A stretch of DNA of 64,000 bases from an uncultured Clostridium sp. (GTDB taxonomy: Bacteria > Bacillota > Clostridia > Clostridiales > Clostridiaceae): NCBI RefSeq assembly GCF_934754925.1, contig NZ_CAKVJA010000001.1, positions 1-64,000 on the forward strand, in the 5' to 3' direction. The notes under the pieces were generated by a model that worked only from the letters and a program-made list of their open reading frames with translations, ran no database searches and was not told the DNA's origin. This document shows, in pieces, positions 45,263 to 53,880 of the stretch; positions within the stretch are counted from its first letter, which is position 1, and every line of letters starts with the position of its first letter. Position numbers and translations under genes: made by a program.

Positions 45263-46465
45263 ATGATTATTCATGGTGACGTAGCTTTTATGATACTAGC
45301 TACAACGCTTGTTTTAATTATGACGCCAGGATTAGCATTTTTTTATGGAGGGTTAGTTGAAAGAAAAAATGCTTTGACTATTATGTTTCAAGTATTTATA
45401 TCAATTGGTATAGTAGGTTTATTATGGATATTTGGAGGATTTAGTCTAGTATTTGGAGATGACATTGCTGGAATTATAGGAAATCCACTTGAGTTTTTTG
45501 CCTTAAGAAATGTAGTTTTCACAGTAGATTTAAGGTATAGTGAAACAATACCATTTATATTATTTTTTATGTACCAAATGATGTTTGCAATTATTACTGC
45601 ACCATTAATGACAGGAGCATATGCAAATAGATTAACTGTAAGTGGATGGATAAAAATATTAATAGTTTGGATGATATTAATTTATTTCCCAGTTGCACAT
45701 TGGGTTTGGGGTGGAGGATTCTTAAGTAAATTAGGATTTGTAGATTTTGCTGGTGGAGCTGTAATACATATTACATCAGGTTTTGGATGCTTAGGTGGTA
45801 TCTATGTGTTAGGTGAACGAAAAGTTAAAAATGAAAAAGGTCCTTTTAATTTAGGGTTAGTAGCAATAGGGGCAGGATTATTATTATTTGGATGGTATGG
45901 ATTTAATGCTGGGGGCACAATAGCAGCTGCTGATATAGCTGCAATTGTTTTTGCTAATACAGGTCTTGCATCAGTATCAGGTATGGTTGTATGGCTTATT
46001 TTATATGCAATGCATAAAAAAAGAGCATCTTTTTTAGAAGCAATAATAGGAGCAGTTGCAGGACTTGCAACAATTACTCCAGCTTCAGGATATGTTACTC
46101 CAATAAGTGCATTAATTATAGGAGCCTTAGGAGCAATTGTATGCTTTTTCTGTGTTGAATTCGAGAGAAAGATGTGGGATGATGCATTAGATGTTTGGGG
46201 TGTTCACGGAATGGGTGGATTATTAGGTACTTTATTAGTAGGAGTATTTGCAGATCCTAGAGTAAATGGAGTTACTGCAGGATTACATCAATTTTTAATT
46301 CAACTTCTTGGAGTTGTTATTATCGGCGTTTATTCAGTATTAGTAACATTCTTGATATTTAAAGTTATAGATAAGATAAAGACAATAAAAGTAAGTAAAG
46401 AGATTCAACAAAAAGGATTAGATCAAGAGTTCTTTGGAGAACATTATGAAAGCGACTTACATTAA
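45263..46465 (+). CDS. amt: Ammonium transporter (Amt/Rh family)
   Basis: An 11-helix ammonia/ammonium channel of 400 residues. It shows the entry motif FYGGLVERKN, the twin-His pore residues in PVAHWVWGGG and WGVHGMGG, and a C-terminal tail (KEIQQKGLDQEFFGEHYESD) that keeps the GLDxxxxGE motif used for GlnK/PII control. No glnK gene is adjacent, which is unusual for amt. Coupling to urease suggests handling of urea-derived ammonium. GGGAGTG precedes the start; the gap to ureI is 35 bases. Confidence 0.96.
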   Translation: MIIHGDVAFMILATTLVLIMTPGLAFFYGGLVERKNALTIMFQVFISIGIVGLLWIFGGFSLVFGDDIAGIIGNPLEFFALRNVVFTVDLRYSETIPFILFFMYQMMFAIITAPLMTGAYANRLTVSGWIKILIVWMILIYFPVAHWVWGGGFLSKLGFVDFAGGAVIHITSGFGCLGGIYVLGERKVKNEKGPFNLGLVAIGAGLLLFGWYGFNAGGTIAAADIAAIVFANTGLASVSGMVVWLILYAMHKKRASFLEAIIGAVAGLATITPASGYVTPISALIIGALGAIVCFFCVEFERKMWDDALDVWGVHGMGGLLGTLLVGVFADPRVNGVTAGLHQFLIQLLGVVIIGVYSVLVTFLIFKVIDKIKTIKVSKEIQQKGLDQEFFGEHYESDLH

Positions 46466-46500
46466 AATACATAGTAATAATTAATACTAAGGAGGAAAAA

Positions 46501-47013
46501 ATGTTAGGTGAAATATTGATTTACGTAGGCGTAGTTCTTATGTTAAATGGAATAGGAAGACTATATAATGTAAACGGTAAAACTTTAGCAGTATTCAATA
46601 TATTTACTGGAAGCTTATCATTTATTTTAAATGTCATCGAAGCAGCTAGGGGAGATTATTTTGGAGCGGCTACAGGATTATTGTTTGGATTTACTTATTT
46701 ATTTATAGCTGCAAATAATATATTTAATTTAGATTTAAGGTTATATGGCTGGTACTGTCTATTTGTAGCAATAAATACTGTGCCATTAGCATTTATTGAT
46801 TCTACTACATTAAGGTTTATAGAATTTACAACAGGAAATATTTATTGGATGATTATATGGTTATTATGGGGAGTTTTATGGTTAACTGGATTTATTGAGT
46901 TAGTGCTAAAAAAAGATTTAGGTAAATTTACTCCATATTTATCAATTTTTGATGGGATTGTTACAGCGTGGATACCAGGAGCATTAATATTATTAAATAT
47001 GTATCCTAAATAA
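46501..47013 (+). CDS. ureI: AmiS/UreI-family urea or short-amide channel
   Basis: A 170-residue six-helix membrane protein of the AmiS/UreI family. In Helicobacter the homologue is an acid-gated urea channel; in Pseudomonas AmiS passes short amides. The family segments VLMLNGIGRLYNVN, FGAATGLLFGFTYLFIAANN and YWMIIWLLWGVLWLTGF are visible. It has no extended His-rich periplasmic loop, so acid gating cannot be assumed. AAGGAGG precedes the ATG. As the last gene of the island it is likely to bring urea to the cytoplasmic urease. Confidence 0.9.
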   Translation: MLGEILIYVGVVLMLNGIGRLYNVNGKTLAVFNIFTGSLSFILNVIEAARGDYFGAATGLLFGFTYLFIAANNIFNLDLRLYGWYCLFVAINTVPLAFIDSTTLRFIEFTTGNIYWMIIWLLWGVLWLTGFIELVLKKDLGKFTPYLSIFDGIVTAWIPGALILLNMYPK

Positions 47014-47021
47014 TAGATAAA

Positions 47022-47056
47022 TTAAGAGGCTAGATACAAATTGTATTGGCCTCTTA
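47022..47056 (+). terminator. Hairpin closing the urease island
   Basis: TTAAGAGGC pairs with GCCTCTTA, and an inner TACAA / TTGTA extends the stem. The following sequence is only weakly T-rich, so some read-through into the amidase gene is possible. Confidence 0.6.
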
Positions 47057-47080
47057 TTAATTAAAAATACGGAGGAAAAA

Positions 47081-47824
47081 ATGATTAGAAAATTATTAAT
47101 AGTATTTATCAGTATATTATTTATGTTAAATTTAATTACTCCAATTTTAGCAAGTACAGATGAAGAAGATGAGAAAAGTAAAAATAAAAGTTTTACTGTA
47201 TGCATAGATCCAGGGCATCAAGGAAAAGGAGATTCAAAAGGTGAGCCGGTTGCACCAGGTTCTACAAATAGGAAGCCAAGAGTATCATCAGGAACAGCAG
47301 GAGTTGCTACAAAGAAAGCTGAACATATTGTAAATTTAGAAGCTGCAATGATATTGAAGGATTTGTTAATAGAAAAAAACTACAACGTAATTATGACTAG
47401 GGAAACTGCAGATGTTAACATTAGTAATGCAGAAAGAGCGGAAATTGCTAATAATGCAAATGCAAATATTACAATTAGAATTCATTGCGATAGTATTAAT
47501 GACTCAGGAAAGACAGGAGCAACTATATTAATTCCAGCAAAGGATTGTCAGTATACTAAAGGTATTTATTGTGAAAGTAATAGCTATGCAGAGATATTAA
47601 AGAAAGTATTACAGGATAATAATATTAAGGTTAATGGTATATTTCAGCGAAATGACATAACTGGATTTAACTGGTCTAGGGTACCTGTTGTAATATTAGA
47701 AATGGGATTTATGAGCAATTATAATGAAGATCAAATGTTATCAGACCCAGCTTATCAAAAGCTTTTAATGAAATGTGTATCTGAGGCTATAGATAACTAT
47801 AGTGAAAAAGTTTTAAAAGGGTAA
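47081..47824 (+). CDS. Secreted N-acetylmuramoyl-L-alanine amidase (Amidase_3)
   Basis: Zinc amidase that cuts the stem peptide from peptidoglycan. The 247-residue protein has a signal peptide (KLLIVFISILFMLNLITPILAS, cut near residue 25). The catalytic domain fills the rest: VCIDPGHQG with the first zinc His, the zinc Glu in the KKAEHIVNLEAA region, IRIHCDS with the second His, and the catalytic Glu in VILEMGFMSN. No cell-wall-binding repeats are present. GGAGG precedes the ATG. Confidence 0.92.
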   Translation: MIRKLLIVFISILFMLNLITPILASTDEEDEKSKNKSFTVCIDPGHQGKGDSKGEPVAPGSTNRKPRVSSGTAGVATKKAEHIVNLEAAMILKDLLIEKNYNVIMTRETADVNISNAERAEIANNANANITIRIHCDSINDSGKTGATILIPAKDCQYTKGIYCESNSYAEILKKVLQDNNIKVNGIFQRNDITGFNWSRVPVVILEMGFMSNYNEDQMLSDPAYQKLLMKCVSEAIDNYSEKVLKG

Positions 47825-47997
47825 TGAGAAATCTTTAGGGGGAAGGGCCATAGCATTTAGTAGTAATAAAAATAGAAATTATGGATAAAATAAAGTTATA
47901 AAACATAAGCATAAATATATTAAAAATTAAGCAATTGTGAAAGTATTAATGTACAAGCTAAAATAAGCAGTAGGATATGGTATTAGGAGGTGTAATT

Positions 47998-48636
47998 TTG
48001 AAAAAATATGATTTAATTTATTATTGGAAAAATTATTTAATGAATCAAGATAATATAGATATTAAGCCAGATTCATATGTATTAAAATTCTCTTTAATAA
48101 ATTCATATAGTAGAGACTTTTTCTGCAATTGGTATTCTTTTAAATCAGCCCAAGAACTTATAGGATTTCTTAGATTTATTGTAATACCATCAACATATAT
48201 AACAAAAGCCTTTGGAAGAGAAGAGAATACAATATTTTTAGATGCATTAGATGATTATGAAACCATAGACCTTATTGAAGAAAATGAGAATCGTGAAAAA
48301 TATAATATTTTAAGGGAAATAAGACATGATTATGAAATTATTAATAGTTTAAAAAATAACTTTACATTAGAAAAATTGAAGAGGTTTATTAATATAACAA
48401 ACTCTAGAGAAAATGCAGTGTTTGGAATATTTAGTAAACTTGAGTTTTTTAAAAATGTAAATGAAATAGGAAAAGAACTTGTAAAGGAGTTTGAGGATGA
48501 TAATATGCTATATGAGCTAGAAAGTCATATGGATTTAAAGAAAAATCAAATATTAGCATTATTTGATGGTATAGATAAAAATCCTTTTATGCTAAAAAGA
48601 TTAGGAACTTATTTAAGTAATACTTTGGAGTTTTGA
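47998..48636 (+). CDS. Hypothetical protein, 212 residues
   Basis: Cytoplasmic, charged and mostly helical in look, without signal, membrane segment or Cys cluster; N-terminal region KKYDLIYYWKNYLMNQ, a DALDDYETIDLIEENENREKY acidic stretch near the middle, and helical C-terminal half. The TTG at 47998 was chosen because AGGAGGTG lies seven bases before it; the longer frame starts at an ATG upstream of that site. It is a single-gene unit with its own terminator. I do not recognise the family. Confidence 0.65.
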   Translation: MKKYDLIYYWKNYLMNQDNIDIKPDSYVLKFSLINSYSRDFFCNWYSFKSAQELIGFLRFIVIPSTYITKAFGREENTIFLDALDDYETIDLIEENENREKYNILREIRHDYEIINSLKNNFTLEKLKRFINITNSRENAVFGIFSKLEFFKNVNEIGKELVKEFEDDNMLYELESHMDLKKNQILALFDGIDKNPFMLKRLGTYLSNTLEF

Positions 48637-48655
48637 ACAATTAATATGAATTTAT

Positions 48656-48719
48656 AAATAAATCTTGAAAAAGGTGATACAATATTGTAATTGACACTTA
48701 AATCAAGATTTATTTTTTT
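48656..48719 (+). terminator. Intrinsic terminator
   Basis: Thirteen-bp stem AAATAAATCTTGA / TCAAGATTTATTT with a large loop that contains an inner ACAATATTGT palindrome; T-run at the end. The rest of the gap up to 48911 shows nothing supportable. Confidence 0.82.
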
Positions 48720-48911
48720 ATTTAGTTATAAAAGTACTTAAAGGATTTAAAATTATATTTTTAGGAAATAATTAATGTGTAAATAAATATTATGGTAAAT
48801 TCATATGGGGTATTAACAAGAGTAAAATTAGATGGTATATTAATAGATGTCGAATTATAAGAAGATGTATTTTAAATAGATGCGTAAAGAAAAAATGAAA
48901 GATGTGATTAA

Positions 48912-50912
48912 ATGAATAATAAATTTTTACCTATAAGTAAAGCAGATATGGAAGAGAGAGGCTGGGAACAGTGTGACTTCATAATTGTTACTGGAGATGC
49001 ATATGTTGATCACCATAGTTTTGGTACAGCTGTAATATCTAGAGTATTGGAACATGCTGGTTATAAGGTTGGTATTATAGCTCAACCAGATTGGCATAGT
49101 ACAGATGATTTTATGAAGCTTGGAAGACCTAGGTTAGCGTTTTTGGTTAATGCAGGGAATATGGATTCTATGGTTAATCATTATACTGTAAGTAAAAGAG
49201 TTAGAGAAAAAGACTTGTATTCTCCAGGTGGCAAAATGGGACTTAGACCAGATAGAGCTACTATAGTATATTGTAATAAGATTAGAGAAGCATATAAAAA
49301 TATCAATATTTGTATTGGTGGTGTTGAAGCTAGTCTTAGAAGATTTGCACATTATGATTATTGGGCAGATAAGGTTAGAAAATCAATATTAACTGATAGT
49401 GGAGCTGATCTTTTAATATACGGAATGAGTGAAAAGCAAATAGTAGAGGTTGCTCATTATTTAAATGAAGGGTTTGATGCTAAATATATAAGACATATAC
49501 CTGGTACGTGTTATTTAGCTGATAGTTTAGATGAAGTTTATGAAGAGCACATAGTTATTCCATCATATAAAGAAGTTTCTACTGATAAAATTAAATATTG
49601 TGAAGCATTTAAGGTTACATATCAAGAACAAGATCCTATAAGAGGAAGAACTATAGTTCAGGATCAAGGGGATAAGTTTTTAGTAGTAAATAAACCAGAA
49701 GTAATTTTAAATAGAGAAGAATTAGATGCTGTTTATGATTTGCCATTTACTAAGGAATATCATCCAAGTTATGAAGCAATGGGTGGAATTCCTGCATTAG
49801 AAGAGGTTAAGTTTAGTATAGTAGGATCAAGGGGATGCTTTGGAAACTGTTCATTCTGTGCAATAACATTCCATCAAGGTAGAGCAGTTCAAAGTAGAAG
49901 TAAAGAATCAATAGTTAAAGAAGCTAAAGAAATGACAGAAATGAAAGATTTTAAGGGGTATATTCATGATGTTGGAGGTCCTACAGCAAACTTTAGAAAA
50001 CCTGCGTGTAAGCATCAATTAACTATAGGTGCATGCAAGACTAAGCAATGCTTAAGTCCAGGTGTATGTAAGAACATGGAAGTAGATCATAAAGAGTTTA
50101 TAGATGTATTAAGAAGTGTAAGAAGTTTACCTAAAATAAAAAAGGTATTTGTACGTTCAGGTATAAGATACGATTATGTAATGGCTGATAAAGATGATAC
50201 ATTCTTTAAAGAGTTAGTAGAACATCATGTAAGTGGTCAATTAAAAGTTGCTCCTGAGCATGTATCAGAAGAAGTATTAAAGCATATGGGTAAACCTGCA
50301 GGAAGAACATATGAAGATTTTAGACAAAAATTCTTTAGAATTACAGAAAAACTTGGCAAAAAGCAATATATTATTCCATATTTAATGTCAAGTCATCCTG
50401 GAAGTACTTTAAAAGAAGCTATAGAACTTGCTGAATATTTAAGAGATATAAAATATCAACCAGAACAAGTTCAAGATTTTTATCCAACACCAGGGACATT
50501 ATCAACTACAATTTTCTATACTGGATTAGATCCAATAACAATGAAGCCTGTATATGTTCCGAAGAGTAAGGAAGAAAAAGCTATGCAAAGAGCTTTATTA
50601 CAGTTTAGTAATCCTAAAAACTATAATATAGTTTATGATGCATTAATGAAGGCTGGAAGAGAGGATTTAATAGGAAATGGTCCTAAGTGTTTAATAAAAT
50701 CAAAAGAACAAAGATATAAAGAAGCACATGGATTGGTTAGACCAAAATCTAAGGGAAATTCAAAGAGTAAGAATTCTTCAAGAAAAAATGGAAAATCAAT
50801 AGATAAAAATTCTTCAGCTAGAGGTAAGAATAGTAATCCAAAACAAAATAGAGATTCTAGAAATTCTAAAAATAGCAGAAGTGGAAAAAGAAAAAATAGT
50901 AGAACTCGTTAA
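48912..50912 (+). CDS. YgiQ-family radical SAM protein
   Basis: A 666-residue protein. An N-terminal B12-binding-like part begins with DFIIVTGDAYVDHHSFG, and the radical-SAM cluster is GCFGNCSFC (CxxxCxxC) in SRGCFGNCSFCAITFHQGR. The LKVAPEHVSEEVLKHMGKP and the QDFYPTPGTLSTTIFYTG segments mark the YgiQ/UPF0313 family. From about residue 620 to the end is a low-complexity tail of Lys, Ser, Asn and Arg. The reaction is unknown. The start follows AAAGATGTGA, a modest ribosome binding site. Confidence 0.92.
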   Translation: MNNKFLPISKADMEERGWEQCDFIIVTGDAYVDHHSFGTAVISRVLEHAGYKVGIIAQPDWHSTDDFMKLGRPRLAFLVNAGNMDSMVNHYTVSKRVREKDLYSPGGKMGLRPDRATIVYCNKIREAYKNINICIGGVEASLRRFAHYDYWADKVRKSILTDSGADLLIYGMSEKQIVEVAHYLNEGFDAKYIRHIPGTCYLADSLDEVYEEHIVIPSYKEVSTDKIKYCEAFKVTYQEQDPIRGRTIVQDQGDKFLVVNKPEVILNREELDAVYDLPFTKEYHPSYEAMGGIPALEEVKFSIVGSRGCFGNCSFCAITFHQGRAVQSRSKESIVKEAKEMTEMKDFKGYIHDVGGPTANFRKPACKHQLTIGACKTKQCLSPGVCKNMEVDHKEFIDVLRSVRSLPKIKKVFVRSGIRYDYVMADKDDTFFKELVEHHVSGQLKVAPEHVSEEVLKHMGKPAGRTYEDFRQKFFRITEKLGKKQYIIPYLMSSHPGSTLKEAIELAEYLRDIKYQPEQVQDFYPTPGTLSTTIFYTGLDPITMKPVYVPKSKEEKAMQRALLQFSNPKNYNIVYDALMKAGREDLIGNGPKCLIKSKEQRYKEAHGLVRPKSKGNSKSKNSSRKNGKSIDKNSSARGKNSNPKQNRDSRNSKNSRSGKRKNSRTR

Positions 50913-50920
50913 TAAATATA

Positions 50921-50955
50921 AAAAAAGGTATAGTAATAATTACTATACCTTTTTT
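50921..50955. terminator. Intrinsic terminator, bidirectional
   Basis: Fifteen-bp perfect stem AAAAAAGGTATAGTA / TACTATACCTTTTTT with a 5-base loop; serves the YgiQ gene and the convergent mini-gene. Confidence 0.93.
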
Positions 50956-50967
50956 ACGAATAAATAT

Positions 50968-51123
50968 TTAAGTAATGGAGCATTTTTTACAAACATTAAT
51001 AGTATTACCCTTTTCGTCCTTTTTGCTCCAAACTAATTTAACTCTCTTCCGACCACAAATAGGACATGTGCCTCTCCAATTGGGAAGTGTTTTAATGTAT
51101 TTTCCACGTTTTTGTTTGCTCAT
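50968..51123 (-). CDS. Small zinc-ribbon protein, 51 residues
   Basis: On the minus strand GAAAGGAGATA leads an ATG and a 51-residue basic protein. It has CPICGRKRVKLVW near the middle and CKKC near the end, a four-Cys zinc ribbon. The N-terminus is basic (MSKQKRGKYIKTLPNWRG). A plus-strand frame over the same bases lacks a ribosome binding site. Size and charge suggest RNA or ribosome binding; this is inference. Confidence 0.75.
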   Translation of the reverse strand: MSKQKRGKYIKTLPNWRGTCPICGRKRVKLVWSKKDEKGNTINVCKKCSIT

Positions 51124-51282
51124 TTTTTATATCTCCTTTCAATATGTTAAATTATATTAGTGAAAAAAATTTTTATTACTGAAAATTAAATAATTTAATG
51201 TAAGTTTTCAAATTAATAACTCGAATAAGTTTTCTAAAAAGCCATAAAATAATAATATCAAAAGATAAAAGGAGGTTCTAAA

Positions 51283-51432
51283 ATGAAAAAGCTAGATACA
51301 CTTTTAAGTAGAGATGTTGCCAAAAAGATGATTATTGATGGTGAACCTTGGGATAAAATAATGGAGACAACTAATTTAAGATTAAAGGATTTAAAGCGAA
51401 TACAAAGAGATGAGATAAATCCAAAGTTCTAA
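51283..51432 (+). CDS. Hypothetical protein, 49 residues
   Basis: AAAGGAGG eight bases before the ATG. The peptide (MKKLDTLLSRDVAKKMIIDG..., ends IQRDEINPKF) is predicted helical, with a possible helix-turn-helix-like spacing but no definable motif. It is 31 bases before the next mini-gene and probably co-transcribed. Family unknown. Confidence 0.6.
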   Translation: MKKLDTLLSRDVAKKMIIDGEPWDKIMETTNLRLKDLKRIQRDEINPKF

Positions 51433-51463
51433 TAGATTTTATATAAAAAATAAGGAGAGAATA

Positions 51464-51613
51464 ATGAATAATAGAAGAGACTACACTAAAGAAAACTATT
51501 TAAAAAATGGGGTAAAATCCCAAAATAATAATCCTAAAAATAAATATGTAACAACAATAGAAGAACCAGCACTTAATGAAAGTGGTATTGAGGCTAAGAA
51601 AAAAGGGTTTTAA
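51464..51613 (+). CDS. Hypothetical protein, 49 residues, Asn/Lys-rich
   Basis: TAAGGAGAG six bases before the ATG. The peptide (starts MNNRRDYTKENYLKNG) is hydrophilic, low in hydrophobic residues and ends in AKKKGF, so it looks disordered. Composition recalls small spore-associated peptides but there is no signature. It stands before the pyrophosphatase gene with a 136-base AT-rich gap. Confidence 0.55.
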   Translation: MNNRRDYTKENYLKNGVKSQNNNPKNKYVTTIEEPALNESGIEAKKKGF

Positions 51614-51749
51614 AAAAGAAAAATAGGTTTTAATAAGCGATATGAAATATATTATTTTTTATTACAATGGTATATTTTATATTGCTTTTTAATATTTTAA
51701 AATAAAGGTTTATTTAAGATTTATTCTAAAATAAGGGGGAGAAGAATCT

Positions 51750-53849
51750 ATGAGCTTAATGGTTTTTGCTCCAGTAGGAGCAAGTTTAGCATTAATTTTT
51801 GCTGCATTCTATACCTATACAATTTTTAAAGTTGATGAAGGTACAGACAGAATGAAGTATATTGCTGAAAGTATAAGAAAAGGGGCTAATGCATTTTTAA
51901 AACGTCAATATAAGGGTGTTTCTGTATTTTTTGCAATTATGTTTATTATTTTATTTATATTAGCTCAATTTGATTTTGTAAGTATTTTTATGCCATTTGC
52001 TTTTTTAACTGGAGGAATTTTTTCAGGTTTAAGTGGATATTTAGGAATGAAAATTGCTACAAATTCTAATAGTAGAACGGCAAATGCATGCACTAAGAGT
52101 TTAAATAATGGATTAAGGGTAGCATTTTCTAGTGGCTCTGTTATGGGATTAGTTGTTGTAGGACTAGCTTTAACAGATTTAAGTATTTGGTACTTTATTT
52201 TAAATTGGTATTATGGAGCTATGCCTGTAGATGAAAGAATTGTAATAATAACAACTACTATGTTAACTTTTAGTATGGGTGCATCATCTATGGCACTTTT
52301 TGCAAGAGTTGGTGGGGGTATTTTTACTAAGGCAGCAGATGTAGGAGCAGATTTAGTTGGGAAAGTTGAAATTGGAATTCCAGAAGATGATCCAAGAAAT
52401 CCAGCTGTTATAGCAGATAATGTAGGGGATAATGTAGGTGATGTGGCTGGAATGGGAGCAGACCTTTATGAATCATATGTAGGTTCAATTTTATCTTCTT
52501 GTGCTTTAGCTGTAGCTGCAGGTCTTTCAGTAAATGGTGCCGCAGTTCCTATAATTATTGCTTCTATAGGTGTAATGGCTTCAATAGTTGGTAGTTTTTT
52601 TGTTAAATCTAAGGAGGATGTATCACAAAAGGCATTATTAAGTGCATTAAGACGAGGAACATATTTTTCAGCAATAATTATTGCTATAGCATCTTATTTT
52701 GTAGTAAATAATATTTTAGGTAAAGAAAATATTGGAATTTATTTCTCGATATTATGTGGTCTTTTAGCTGGATTATTAATTGGATTCTTCACAGAGTATT
52801 ATACAAGTGATAATTATAAACCAACAAAAAGTATTGCAGAGTCATCAGAAACAGGTCCTGCAACTGTAATAATTACTGGATTATCAGTTGGTATGAAATC
52901 TACAGCAGCACCTGTAATTATAATAGGCTGTTCTATATTAATTAGCTTTGTTACTTCAGGCGGATTTAATAATTTTAATATGGGGCTTTTTGGTATAGCA
53001 ATATCTTCAGTTGGTATGTTATCAACACTGGGTATAACTTTAGCTACAGATGCTTATGGACCAGTTGCTGACAATGCTGGAGGTATAGCTGAAATGGCGG
53101 GATTACCTTCAAAAGTAAGAGAGAGAACTGATGCATTAGATTCTTTAGGTAATACAACTGCTGCCACAGGAAAGGGTTTTGCTATTGGATCAGCAGCATT
53201 GACAGCATTAGCATTTATAGCAGCATATAAGAATTCAATTGAGCAAATGGCAGTAAATAATAGTATAACATTTAATTTTGATTTATCAATATTAAATCCA
53301 CAAGTTTTAATTGGTGCATTTGTTGGTGCAATGGTTACTTTTGCATTCTCATCTTGTACAATGAGTGCAGTTGGTAGAGCTGCAAGTAAAATAGTTGTTG
53401 AAGTTAGAAGACAATTTAAGGAAATAAAGGGGTTAATGGACGGAAAAGCAGAGCCAGATTATGCTTCTTGTGTTGATATTTGTACAAAATCCTCTCAAAA
53501 AGAGCTCCTTGTAATTGCAGCAATTGCTATCATAAGTCCATTGGCTGTAGGAGTAATTTTAGGGCCTAATGGAGTTGCTGGACTACTTGCAGGATCAACA
53601 ATATGTGGATTTGTATTAGCTGTTATGATGTCAAATTCTGGTGGAGCTTGGGATAATGCTAAAAAGCATATTGAAGCAGGCAATTTTGGAGGTAAAGGTT
53701 CAGAATGCCATAAAGGTGCTGTTGTTGGAGATACTGTAGGTGATCCATTTAAAGATACTTCAGGACCAGCTATTAATATATTAATTAAGTTAATGTCTAT
53801 AGTTTCAATAGTATTTGGTATGGTAATATTAAATTTTCACATTTTCTAA
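51750..53849 (+). CDS. hppA: K+-stimulated membrane pyrophosphatase (ion-pumping)
   Basis: Integral membrane PPase with about 16 helices and 699 residues, which couples pyrophosphate hydrolysis to Na+ or H+ export. The catalytic loops EDDPRNPAVIADNVGDNVGDVAGMGADLYESY, the TDAYGPVADNAGGIAEMAG and the GDTVGDPFKDTSGPA near the C-terminus are intact. In GNTTAATGKGF the residue that is Lys in K+-independent enzymes is Ala, so the enzyme is K+-stimulated. Ion specificity (Na+ versus H+) cannot be set by eye; clostridial members are often Na+ pumps. GGGGGAG precedes the ATG. Confidence 0.95.
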   Translation: MSLMVFAPVGASLALIFAAFYTYTIFKVDEGTDRMKYIAESIRKGANAFLKRQYKGVSVFFAIMFIILFILAQFDFVSIFMPFAFLTGGIFSGLSGYLGMKIATNSNSRTANACTKSLNNGLRVAFSSGSVMGLVVVGLALTDLSIWYFILNWYYGAMPVDERIVIITTTMLTFSMGASSMALFARVGGGIFTKAADVGADLVGKVEIGIPEDDPRNPAVIADNVGDNVGDVAGMGADLYESYVGSILSSCALAVAAGLSVNGAAVPIIIASIGVMASIVGSFFVKSKEDVSQKALLSALRRGTYFSAIIIAIASYFVVNNILGKENIGIYFSILCGLLAGLLIGFFTEYYTSDNYKPTKSIAESSETGPATVIITGLSVGMKSTAAPVIIIGCSILISFVTSGGFNNFNMGLFGIAISSVGMLSTLGITLATDAYGPVADNAGGIAEMAGLPSKVRERTDALDSLGNTTAATGKGFAIGSAALTALAFIAAYKNSIEQMAVNNSITFNFDLSILNPQVLIGAFVGAMVTFAFSSCTMSAVGRAASKIVVEVRRQFKEIKGLMDGKAEPDYASCVDICTKSSQKELLVIAAIAIISPLAVGVILGPNGVAGLLAGSTICGFVLAVMMSNSGGAWDNAKKHIEAGNFGGKGSECHKGAVVGDTVGDPFKDTSGPAINILIKLMSIVSIVFGMVILNFHIF

Positions 53850-53854
53850 AAAGA

Positions 53855-53880
53855 GCGAAGACTTTTGTCTTCGCCCTTTT
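53855..53880. terminator. Bidirectional terminator
   Basis: GCGAAGAC / GTCTTCGC with a TTTT loop, A and T tracts on both sides; between hppA and the convergent secreted amidase gene. Confidence 0.9.

Noticed and set aside
48792..48860. 22-residue frame starting MVNSYGV
   Set aside because: No ribosome binding site, and the frame is too short to distinguish from chance in AT-rich sequence.
50975..51160. Plus-strand frame of 61 residues over the zinc-ribbon gene
   Set aside because: It has no ribosome binding site, reads as an antisense hydrophobic frame, and the minus strand has a well-formed start and a four-Cys motif.
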